DNA of 64,000 nt from Dryococelus australis (taxonomy: Eukaryota > Arthropoda > Insecta > Phasmatodea > Phasmatidae), in NCBI GenBank assembly GCA_029891345.1, contig CM057002.1, positions 21,156,295 through 21,220,294 on the forward strand, in the 5' to 3' direction. How positions within the stretch are numbered: the first letter of the stretch is position 1; every line of letters starts with the position of its first letter. The translations under genes and the position numbers were made by a program. This document shows, piece by piece, positions 48,201 through 60,200 of the stretch. Below the pieces are notes generated by a model. The model was not told the origin of the DNA. It searched no databases and saw nothing but the letters and a program-made list of their open reading frames with translations.

Positions 48201-51200
48201 AAGAAGAACTGGTTGCCAGCAGTAAACTTCAGTGCGCTGCAGTTCCTCTCTCCTCACCGAGTAGCCCCTTCACCGCAGGGCGGCGGTCAGTCGGGCGAAG
48301 CGCAGGAGCAGTCCCTAGCTCTCGGCGGTGGGATGAACACTGGTAGCCGCCGCTCCTGAGCGTGTATATATAAGCGGACACCCTCATCCCCTCTCCTGGG
48401 GACCCAACACAAACAAGGCAAATAGGCAGATTTGATAATAAAACGTAATTTTAGTAAAGTAACTATGATTTCCTTAGTGAATGAAATGATTTTAATGCGA
48501 AATTAAAAGATTTCTAATGAATTAAGCATGTTTTTATTTTCTCATTTACAGTTGTATTGAGTTGATACTTTATTGTAAAATATGCGTATTTATTCAGTTT
48601 TAGCAATTACATTTACATTTAATTTCGAATTTTCGTACGTATTTTACTATGCGATACAATTCCAGAACTTAATAGTTTTTGTAATGCAACATGAACTGTT
48701 ATGAAATATCTATTAATTTTTATTATATAATGTGTAATTGTGTATCAAGCATTGCGTGCATTAGTGTTCCATATATTATTGTAAAATTGTGTAAGGAGTC
48801 TGAATTATATTACCCGGGAAACGAACCCATGTCTTACCTGGGAATCGAACCCAGCTTATAATAAATATGCCTTACCTGGGAATCGAACCCAGCTTATATT
48901 ATCCATGACTTGCCCGGGATTCGAACCCAGAACCCACACTGTAGCATAATCTGACTTCGCCATGGGGGTTGGCGATGAAACACAACTATTTTTGTGTATT
49001 TGTATTGGAAAATTATTTATTAAGAAATATTACGTGCATGGAAGAGCTGTTTTTAATGGAGTTGGGTTGGGTCTATGTGAACAGGGTCGGGAATTGTGAA
49101 AAGTCACTCTTGCTTTTAGTTATACAAAACATTATTCACGCTATCCTCTGCGCAGTGGAACCTTGCCGGCACAGCAGAAGAACAGTGATGTACTTGGAAC
49201 ACTGGAAACTGCTTTCAGTGGAAACAAATCCATGAACTCTGCTCTCAGACTGAAATGCCAGGGTAGAGTTTCTTTGAAATAATATTATTTCCTGTAAACA
49301 CTATTTTTAATGTAATGCAATATACTGAAATTTGTTAAGCATTTTAGGGAGTATTTCTTAATAGTATGTTGCTCGGTGCTATTTAGTGGCTTATCTCATT
49401 GTTGTGTGTGAGAGAGAGAGGGGGGGGGGGGGGTTCTCTTTTTAAAGTTGATTGAAGAACACCAGCGTGCTCTGTTCTCGAACATATCTTGTAATAAAAT
49501 TTGTGGATAAGGGTTAACTCTGAAACCTTAAATGCAGTACTAAAAATGGTTTTGTTAGGGCTTTATGTAGAAGCTCTTTTAACATTACCCTGTAGAATTG
49601 GTATACAGTGTTTGTATCTTCTTGTTAAGGATAATATAACATTTTTATAACAGCTATTCGTTCACGCATGAATTCGCCTTAGCATTTTTCTTGAAATTGC
49701 GATCGACTATATTTTTACTCTTAAGACACAAGTTTGTATTTTCTAGTTAAATACTATCTATTCACTGATTACTCTCATAGTTATACGATTCGTTGTGGTT
49801 AATCTTCACTTATTTTCATATGATATTAAATTTTTCATCACTTGTTTACAAGAACCAATCACTTTTAGAAAGTTTAAGATATAATTAATCAGAGTAATAA
49901 CCCAAAATCTTAGTTGGGCACATTTGTAAAACCATATTTAATTTTCGCGTATAAGAAGATTGGTTTAAAACTTTTAGAGTATATATACACGTTTAAAATG
50001 TTTATCTAATCATGTTAGCTATCAAAAATGTTTGGATAGAAATTTTTTTTAAAGACTGGAAAACGAATTTTTCAAATATTTAGTTTTGTTCATTGAACAA
50101 CATTATATTTGTGTCGCTGTTCGGAATTATCTTGCATTGGTTTGTTTGTGGGATATTTTTTGGGTGAAAGTTTTAGAATGTTTTACATTACCAGAGTCTG
50201 AAATGTCTTTGGAGAACCAGCATTCCCAGGCAGGTGTGCAGCGAGTTTGCTCTCCGACAAAACCATGCTAGGCCTGTCTTGGAGACGTTAAATTTTGTGC
50301 TAAGCTCTTTGCTCTTGCTGCCAACACGTTGCAGGAGACAGGGTGAAACACCAATATGGGTGGTCTCGAGAGGCAGAGTCGTGTGAACTTGGGGTAGGCA
50401 GGTGTGTTGCATTGACTTTGCCAAAACGCATTAGAGCAGGTGGGGTGAGGGTGGTTCGGCGCTGGCAGATGAGATGAATGTCTGGTCGCGAAGAGTGTGA
50501 GAAGAGACAAGAGCCGGGCGAGAGCGAATGCTGTATTGTCGACTGCGTGGCATGGAGTTCTTGGAGGGGCCAAGGGGTGAGGGGAAATGTCGGCCATAAT
50601 ATTTTTGGGTTTGTGTTTTGCGAAGTCGTTCATGCTGGGAAAGGGGGTGGGGTGGTAAGGGGATGGTAGTTGATATGTGTCGGTCAGCTAGGGCAAGTTT
50701 GTGGATGGGATGAGGAGGGGGGAGAAAGAGCAGGATGATTTGAGCGCATACAATCGGGGGGAATTTGGAAGTATTCAGAACACTGCCTGGCCTTTAGAGG
50801 ACGAAGCTCTGCTAACCCTCCCTTCACAAGTCCGACTCCCGGCCGGGCTAACCCTCGCACCACATAAACGGACAGACCACTGCTTTCTCCAGACGAGCAT
50901 ATACATTCTTTAGGTGGTCTCTTCCGCTAAACTCTCGTTTATAACAGGGTTGGTCATACAATTATTGATAAACATTATGCACCCCTATCATATATAGAGG
51001 TGTATAATTTAATTTTATGAAAACACGATAAATATACATACATTAATTTAAACTTGTTGAGAGAGATAAGCTTAAACGTAATTTTCATGCATGTGATTTA
51101 ATTACTTTCTTAGTGTAATCAATTATTTTTGTGAGGCGTTCCTTGATGACTGTTTTGAGAGTCGATGAGGGAGGGAGTATGTATTTATATTCGTTTTGGA

Positions 51201-54200
51201 AGGGGGAGGGCATGTTAGGTAATTTCATATTAGCTGGGCATTTGTTTAACTTAAGTAAATTTTGTTTTCCATTTGGTAATCGCATGAGTAAAGTCTTTTG
51301 GTTAACGATTCGTACTTATTTCATTTAGCCATTTGAATTTAAATCGTAGTGGGCTCCTGCTCCATCTACATGTCATTCTAATGTAGTGAGCAAGAAGTGA
51401 CACACATGGGCTCGCTCCATCCACACCTCACCCCCCTAATGGCCTAGAACGACCCCACGTGTATGCGCTCCACCAACAAATAAAAAATAAAAATAATAAA
51501 ATAAAATGGCTTTTATATCACTCTTTCACCAACATTAATTACTACATAAACAATTACAGCCCACTCCTCTGGCCATGCGACTCCAGGACCTCACAGAGAA
51601 TACATCGATCGTCCTCCGCCAATATCACCCTTATGATACCAATAAATTAATAATATTCTTTGATATCAAAGAATTATTAAAAATATTGATTTCGAAAATT
51701 CCTCATTTAATTAGTTGATCGATTAATTCATCTAATTAATTAACAAATTAATCAAACCATTATTTAATCTCATTTGCATATCATAATATGACACAGTCCA
51801 CTCCTGAACCAGATGCGACTTAGGCTACTCTTGCACGAAGTGAGCCAAAAGTGACATGCTCCCTCTACTAACCAGGTTCGCCTAATTTAGGAGAAATTTA
51901 CCAACTTGTGTATAATGTGTTAGTTATTATCTGTGACTAATTGAAAGTAACTCCATAATGATAAGCAGTACATACATATATTTATTTAATGTCAAAATTA
52001 AGCATTAAGACATGTTTTTGGATTGGAATATATTTTTTATATTTGCGTGTATAGGAAATAGAAAATGCAGGGAAAATAAAATGCCCAAAATTATAAGTAC
52101 ATACTAAATTATATATTACAAAATTAAAAAAATAAATGTTATTTTAAGTTATTTCTAAAGACCGTCAGAGGTGTTTCTGTGGTAAACCTTCAGACTTGCA
52201 TTAAGGATAATGTAGATTTGAGTCCCGGTTAGGCCATCAATATTTCAGTTTTCCGTGATTTCCCGAAATCAATCCAAGTGAATGCTGGCTGGGATGGTTC
52301 ATCGCCGTGGCCGATTCCTTCTTCACTTCGGCTTCTCTGATCATCTTCCTCCGTTTCACGTTTCTAGCTTTTGACGAGACGTTAAGATCTGAGTACCAAC
52401 CAACCTATTCCTTAAATCCAACATTTAACCGTTCTCCAGCCAACAGATGGCTCAGAGACCACTATTATGTAATCAAGTCGTATAGTATTTGCACTTTCCA
52501 TGCGTGGTCATGTGGCATCAATTCCAGTCAAACTATACCATTCAGTGGACAATTTTACCAGAAATAGTTTTAGTTGTCCTGTAAGATAGATCACACATAC
52601 CAATGTTTCAATGGCAAGTCATGTAGGTAGGGCTTACAGCCTCGTTGACAGCGACATAAATTCAGAGCCAGAGCAAGTCACTCACAGAAGTAGGAACAGG
52701 GAAGGGATCTGCCATGGCCTACATGAAGGAACCATCCCAGCGTTCGCATGGAGTGATTTCGGGAAATCAGAAAGGATGTCCGGAACGAGATTCGAGTGCG
52801 TGGCCTCCCGAATGCGAGTCTTGTCGGTTGTCACTGCACCACCTTGTTCGGTGCATAGCTGCATGTTGAAGATATTCTGTTGCCTCACAGTTCTGAGTGG
52901 CCAGAAGCCAGTTTCTAGCGAGAGAATTCTCGCCTGTCCACAGCCCCGGTTTCCTAATAGGGGCTGTTTCATATTGCAACTCTCCTGTTGCTTTCCAATT
53001 CGCTTTATGCAGCACCCAACGAATATTCTTGGAACCAAATGGGATACCAGCTTCCTTCACAATGAAGCTTTCATGGTATCGGGAATAATTTGTAAGAATA
53101 TTGAGCAGTTACAATGCAGTATCACACTTGGTGTTTGTCTGATTCCATACCCTGTCATATAGGATCATGTCATCCAGGGACAAGGTCGTTCGAAGAGGTA
53201 CTGTCTGCTCCCTCCTTCTGTGTTGGAGGTGGGCGAATCATTGTTCTAATGCGATGGTATTGTAGTCACTTCAGTTTGTTTTACGTATTCCATCACATTT
53301 GTATATTATTCTCAAATACGTTTCCCTCTTTATGTGGAAATTATCATCTCAATGAATGCGTGTGCACAGGAACATGGTCTCGTGTGTGGCTTGGCTAAAT
53401 TATAGATGTGCATATTGTAATATATTGTATACAGTAATAACTGCAAGACTTCTTTATGCAGGTTTCAGTTACACAAAGGGTGCAGGATACGTAACCAACC
53501 AGAATGAAGTAGGAGATCAGCTGTACAGTGCCCTGACACAGTTCTTAACGATGTTCCCGGAGCTGCAGAAGAACGACTTATTCATATGTGGAGAATCGTA
53601 TGCTGGTGAGTAACATGCAGTATTTTCTACCTCTAGTGTCTAAAAAAGTTATGATTTTTAAAATACTGACTAGGCACAATTATTCTTTAATAATTTACTA
53701 TTAAAATGGAATTCTGTGTTTACTTTACAGTAAGACAACTTTATAAAAATTTCTGAAGATTCTCATTCACTGTTTATTCAATCATGTGATCTGCACATTT
53801 TGTGTTTCTTGTAAATATGGATTGTATGACTAAACATTTCTGTAAGTTTTTTTCCCCATGTACCAAATGGCGAAGTTCTACCTTGCACTTATACACCCTA
53901 CACTTTGAAGGTTACTTACCCCTGTTGCATTTATGCTCTTCAACATGAAGTCCACCGACATTCCTACCAAAGCACCCAATATGGCACTGAAATCAATCTC
54001 CACTTAATCTAAGAAAATTGTCTCTGTCACACTGACGAGAGTAATAGTTGCAAATCAATCACTATTGTGCTTGAACGCCACCAGTCAGACCTGGTGAGAA
54101 GTTGGGTGTAATTAGGAAACAGCGGATATAGCAACCATTTTTAAGCTGTTGATAAAATGGCATACTTATATTTTTCTCGAATTTCATCTAAATAAAACAA

Positions 54201-57200
54201 CTAATTTCTTGATTTTCACCAGGTATAAATTCTGCTAATAGCAGAACTCCATAACAATGAATATAATAAAATCCAAACCAAAGCAACCTATACAGAAGTA
54301 AACATAATAAATCTTATAAGATGTTTTACTCTCAATATGCAGCACCACCTTTTTCTATCTCCCTGCCTTACTTTCTCGCTTCCTCTCAAGAAATCGTGAT
54401 AGTTTCCTAGTAACCTCTTAACATTATAGTAGTGTCTGACCAGCCCATTCCGGTCAGTACGCCACTTTTGGGGCTGTAGGCTGTTCACGTTAAAGTGAGC
54501 ACTTTTGAGGCTATAATTAGATTTTTTCAGACATTTATTATCTTTTAACGAAATTTTTAAATAAATATTGCCATGCAAGTAATAAAGACAGCGTGCATAT
54601 TCCACCGCACTCGGAAGTTAACGACTCAGGCTAAAATATTATAAATTTACTTACTGTTATTCCAGATGAGAGATCTTTGAAAAGTGCTCACTTTACCATG
54701 GATAGCCTATAGCCGTAATTATAGGCTGTTCCAGGTTATTTGAACTCTTCTAAAATGAACCTTTGAAGAATGTCACTGCTTGTATCTGCGTACAATTTAA
54801 CGAATACACTGAGCTGGCAAGCCTCTGGTAAAGTTAGTAGCCAACGAGGGGAAGTAGTCCCACGTCTTGTCATTGAAATGAAAATATCAGGCAAATGTTT
54901 GTGAATACTAACCGGATTTTCTTATTTTCTGTTTTAATGCGTATATGTGCGAGAATTATCAGATATCTCATATATTGACTTTTCTAATAATTTAAGAATT
55001 TCACTTGACTGACTCATAAATAAAGTACTGGGCCTATGGAAGTGTTAATTTTACGCACGGAGGAAGAATATTCCATGTGCACGCAAGTAGATCTTAAGCA
55101 GGGCTTTCGAAAGTGTTCATTTTACTGTGAACAGCCTTTACAAGAATTGGCACAAATTACCAAGACACATAATGTATATAATCTAATTTCATTGATATTT
55201 AAGATAACTGTATAAAAACACTTCTATTCAAGTAATGGCTTGCATGAATCAAGTTCACTATAACATTCAGGCAGGAAAAACTGACAGGAAACCTTGAATA
55301 AACAGGTATATATTTCTCAAAACTAAACAGGAACAGCTAGTCAAGAGTCAAATATATGAATTACTCCAAACATCCTGCATAACTACTCCTGCACATGTAC
55401 ACTTACTAACATCAGGACATCTAATTGTTCTCAAATAACATAGCTATATTCATTGTTACCAATGGTACGCCTATTTAATTCACCCCACCAGCATCATTTT
55501 TTTACTTATTCAATGTGTTTTGCTTTACAGGTAAATATATTCCTGCGCTTGGCCGCACAATTCATATGAATAACCCAAGTGCCAGTTTGCACATAAATCT
55601 AAAGGGTAAGTATTTTTAGTTTACTATAGCTTTGACAAAAAATTAAACTGTTATTACCTACCTCAAATACTTTTGTGAGGTGAGACTTAGTACTTAAGAA
55701 CATTCATAATGGAACAATAGCTAGAAATAAATTCAATAAATATGTTAGAATTGTTTCTGTTATTAAACTGGTTATTTATGAAGGCATTACAATGCACATC
55801 AAACAAATAAAAATCCCCATATAAATATTACAAAAACTGTAACGAGAAAAGGCATATGATTCACCCAAAGTTATTGCATGTTTAAATGTGGCTTTATTAT
55901 TATTAAGAATAGCTTTTATATTCAGTAATTTTATGTTAGTTTTAGACTGGAGTGGACACAGACGCAGTACATGATCACAAAACCACCCGAAGTAAGGTAT
56001 AAAGAGAGCATTATGGCCCACTTAAGGTGTGGAAATGTTGACAGCCGCTATTTATTAGAGGAAGTAACAAACACCTGGGCAATATTGTAATACAGTTTAT
56101 TGACTATCAGAGAATAAATATTAACAATAATCTTCTTTGCATTAAGCATTTATAAAAAAGAATTTTCCAAAAGTTAACCCCCGGGCCATATTCCCAACAC
56201 ATGTATATAATAATCACCTATTTGTGATTTTGTAGAAAGTGAAAGTTCTTGCATTGAAAGTAACATGAAGCATGGCGCAGGGGAAATTACTCAGGTATTA
56301 AAGTAACTAAGTATAAAGCACAACTTTGTATTGTTAAAAAGACTACTCAATGAAGAAAAAAAGTGCACAATTTCAAACTGCAAAAAGAAAAACACAAATT
56401 TAAAACTAAGTCATTATTTCACCACAATAATTCAAACTATCTTTATGAATTAAATCACAAATGACATGTAGGGCACACAAACAGTTCTTTGTCACAAGCT
56501 TACACACTCTTCATGGATGTGTTCGCCACAGACTGCACAGCGCCTCATGTCTTTCACCTCGTCCTTGCCGCACACAGTACAGTACCAGCTCTCGGCAGGT
56601 GTTGGTGTCGGTCTGTCGGTCTCTTCTTTGTTTCCCCCTGCTGCGATTGAAGTCATTAGAATTTTCGTTGGTGGCTTGTCTTTTGCGCCTATTGGTATTC
56701 TTCTTAGTTTCTTTCTCCTGCTTGCTGGTTTCGATATCCTGGAAGAGTCGTTTGCTCAACAGCAGCCCATGTGAGTTGATAGCAGGTTTCATGTTACAGG
56801 TTGTTTTCTTCTTCCTCAATGGCGTTGGAAACAGTTCAGTAAAGGATCTATGAGTAGATGATTTTGCTGACGAATCTGGGGTTTGTGACATTTCATGTCC
56901 TCCATCGTCGGAAGAATCTGGAGCATCTGCTGAAGGAGACATAACATCAGAGTAAGTTGATGTTGCTGGATTGCTAGGACGTTTACGAGATGTGGATGTC
57001 ACTGTCACTTGCGTATGTCGGGAGAGCGGTAGTCTAGGCGAGCCTGAGGGGCCTGGCGTTGGGTTAGCGAAGGTTGACTCGGGAGGCATTTGTTCAGCTA
57101 TGTCTTGTTCATCGGTGGCTGGTTCGAGTGGAGGCAGCTCAGTTGCTGCGCTTGGAGAAAAGGCTTTGTCAGGGATTATCAGAGGGTTGAAGGGATATAT

Positions 57201-60200
57201 GCCTGTGGCCTTGAGACCACTTTTCATGTTTCCCTGAGACATGGACTTTTCTCAAGTGGGTATGAAAACGTACCCGAAATTCAGCTTTGAAATATCGTTT
57301 TCATCTTTATGAACATCGAAATACATTAGCTCATGCTGGTCCCAGTAAATTTCAAAGCTTCGGAAGCAGCCTTTATCTAATGGTTGCAATTCGTGCGTTG
57401 TGTTCGAAGGCAAATAATACAAAAGAATATCTTTCTATAGTCCTAGTGTGACTTTGCACCATCAAGTATTAACAGACATTTTCCACCAGGCTTGAATCAG
57501 TTGAAATGATTCAAAAACTCGACAAATATGTCAGCCATCATGCTACCTTTAGGAGTCATCCAAATATCTGCTCCAGTGGGCACATTTATTCCCCAAGCGG
57601 GGTTTCTTCTGACTCCTTTGAATAGGAGCATTGGGGGAATGACAGCCCATGTGGCATTAACACATGCTACAACTGAGATGCTCACATCATGCTCTTTAGC
57701 GACTACATGGACACGCTTGACTCCCTTTTTAGAAAACACAGTAGGTTCCTTATGAAGTTGCAATCTGTACCCTTTTTCAACCACGTTATAAATTTTCTCA
57801 GGAAAATCCATCAAATTATTGTCAAGAAGTGTTTTTTTTTTTTTCAGTTTATCAAAGTGATCTGTTACAATGAACCTTTTCAATTTCGCAGCACGTGCAG
57901 GGTTTAGTCTCTGCGCCTTCCTCTTTGCATCACCAGGGTCCCTTTTTAAAAAATCCTCCAACCACCAGCGACCAGCTTTCCCTTTAATGAACTTGTTGGG
58001 AATGCCATTATCACTACAGTATCGGAAAACATTCAGCTGGAGCACCTTAGAAGTTAATGGGTATCCGACATCGCATAAACGAAATATATGCGAGCATAGT
58101 TCTTTTTCTTGTTCTGCTGAAAGGGCTGGCTTACAACCCAACTTTGCTTTCTCATCACTTTCATCACAAAGATACCGGCGAAGGGTTCGCCTGGGTACAC
58201 CATACCTGCGACATGCTTCACGAATGGGAAGTCCTTTTTCTTTCACCACAAGGATGTCCTAGGACAGGGCATCTTGGGTCCATAATCCTCGCTGCTTCGT
58301 TTCATCTTTTATTTTGGCCATGATGAATCCTGAAAAGAAAGAGAAAATAACAATACAGTAGCGGTTATTCTGGCATGTGTAATTAAGTCAGCCCATGAGT
58401 ATGTAATATGGCCCATATGTACACTGTAAATTTTTTTGTAGATTTTACAAGAAAATCCGTGAAAACCCATTTACCAAAAGAATCCTTTGTAAAACTACAA
58501 AATTTTAGATTGTATTTGCGCAGATTTTACAAAGAAAATGTTAGTAACTTAATTTTACAAAATATTTGTTTGGCAACCGGGTATACAAGGATTCCTTTTG
58601 TAAATGTACAAAAAAATTTTTACAGTGCATGTAATATGGCCCATGTTTAAGTAATATGGCCCATACATAGGTAATATAGCCTACATGGGTCATATTAACC
58701 ACACTGGCGATTTCGACAAACATCCTTCTCTGTAATTTACATGTAACATATACACAAATAACTATACATCCATTCGATTCTGCATTAAATAGTAACCCAT
58801 TACCGAAAACAATTCAAACTAATATGTTTGTTAGATGCATTATTATAATGTAACTTACCAAGCGAAATATAAGAAGCTTTATTTATGCGATGGAGAACTG
58901 TCGAACAATAGAGGCTCAACACGACGAGGTGCAACTGCTGGCGCCATCTACCGCCTCGACGCTCCCTTGCATACCTCCCGAACAACATGTGACTGCCATC
59001 TCGCGACTGCCACACAAACTACGCTCGCAATAACAAGTGGGCCATATTGCCAGCCGGGCCATAATACCTTCAGGCACCTTATATAGGTCTTCTGTATAGC
59101 ACAGTACCACAGCATCTAAGATTGGTGAAATAAAAATGCTCGTATACAGTTTTTTTAAAATTCTGGTGCACTCTCCCCTAGTTTGGGAGGATACACAATG
59201 GTGTACATCATAACCTTTAGAGGAAAGATATTGTCACCATGTCTATGCAATGAATGGTCCATCAGATTCTTAATTTTTCACAAATATTGAGAGAACACCA
59301 TTGAACCATGTCGTTTGACCTATCATAATCATGTGTTATGCAGTCTTTCATTACAAATTATTTTCGTGTACTTTGTCTTTTTCGTCATTTAAGTAAATGA
59401 GAATTTTCCAAATTAAAATAGATAAAACTTTTACTAATGAACTTCAAGTTTTATAAGTTTCAATCAGTATGTATAAGGACTGTGACATGATGTTATGGCA
59501 ATTTACGCATGATATGGTGACTTTTGGTGCTAAAATTCTGTTATTTTCGCAGGTATGGCTATAGGTGATGGTCTCGTGGATCCAGTGAATATGCTGGATT
59601 ACAGTGATCTAGTCTATCAGTGGGGACTCATTGACAACAGAACTTGGGAGCTATTGAAAAATTATGATGATGTTGCTATACAGCAGATTGAAGGTGGAAA
59701 GTATAAACTAGCATTGAAGGTTAGTACAACGTTTTGATTGACGTTGCCTTAGTTCACAGGCCAGTTAAATAGATCAACAGTGATGCCGTGACTGGGTCAG
59801 TTACCCACCTTAATATTGTATCGATGACTTGAAGATAGCAATGCCCTTTTAAAACATACTTCCAAGCTTCAACGGGTTGAACTTTCTACCGGTTCCACAA
59901 AAGATCTTAGCTGCCCTCAGATACCTGAACAATTTTTCAACTGCGCATGTCGACACAGGAATGTCGCCACTGCACTGTCATAAGCCAGTACTGCAGAAAA
60001 CAAATACAAATATCCTGTGCTAGTGCTCCATTTCTGACCGCTCTTTGCATCCGTTTTTTTTTTTCGATCATCCCTTGATTTACTTTCTGGCAACTACTGG
60101 AATGACGCCTTCTGTCCCCCGGACATTCTATTAAATTAACATGTAGCTGACGTCAATAATGCCATGCAAATCGGGCATCTAATATGCCTCACGATAAATC

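Larger units (their letters stand above)
44131..51087. other. Non-coding interior of the Polinton where polymerase B is expected
   Basis: About 7 kb. I searched all frames by eye for family-B polymerase signatures (for example DTDS or a YxDTDS block with flanking Exo motifs) and found none. The region alternates AT-rich DNA with GC-richer patches (45840-46550, 48200-48420 and 50190-50900) that give overlapping open frames on both strands, the pattern of non-coding DNA. Visible structure is listed separately: a 24-bp tandem repeat, a ~250-bp direct repeat, a TATA-type promoter-like patch and a tRNA T-arm array. Confidence 0.6.
36226..51869 (-). mobile_element. Polinton/Maverick element, 15,644 bp, degenerate
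   Basis: Self-synthesising-type DNA transposon inside gene B intron 2. Seen: ~0.8-kb terminal inverted repeats, both termini beginning AG (left AGAAGAGGGATCATG; right, inverted, AGTAGAGGGAGCATG), and a perfect 6-bp direct flank AACCAG on each side. Known of the family: 15-20 kb size, 6-bp target duplication, long TIRs, retroviral-type integrase, packaging ATPase, adenain-like protease and capsid proteins. All of these except polymerase B are recognisable. The integrase, the conserved unknown gene, a coiled-coil gene and the ATPase are on the minus strand; PLA2-like, protease and capsid genes are on the plus strand. Every longer gene has stops or shifts, so it is a fossil. The strand given is that of the integrase. 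Confidence 0.95.
56011..59064 (-). mobile_element. pogo-type (Tc1/mariner superfamily) transposon
   Basis: About 3 kb in gene B intron 4. The left end reads TTATGGCCCACTTAAGG and the right end, inverted, TTATGGCCCGGCTGG; the boundaries are approximate. The motif GTAATATGGCCCAT recurs subterminally (about 58403, 58630 and 58650), and a 208-bp MITE is inserted among those copies. It carries one broken transposase gene on the minus strand. Confidence 0.7.

Noticed and set aside
48138..48359. 73-codon frame before the TATA-like patch
   Set aside because: Glycine/serine-rich end comes from GC-rich DNA; no homology pattern seen.
50188..50913. Overlapping frames on both strands in the Polinton interior
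   Set aside because: No recognisable domain; no PolB signature; proline/serine-rich antisense translation suggests chance.
52611..53162. 183-codon plus-strand frame
   Set aside because: It runs over an antisense SINE and adjacent unassigned DNA; opposing frames are equally open.
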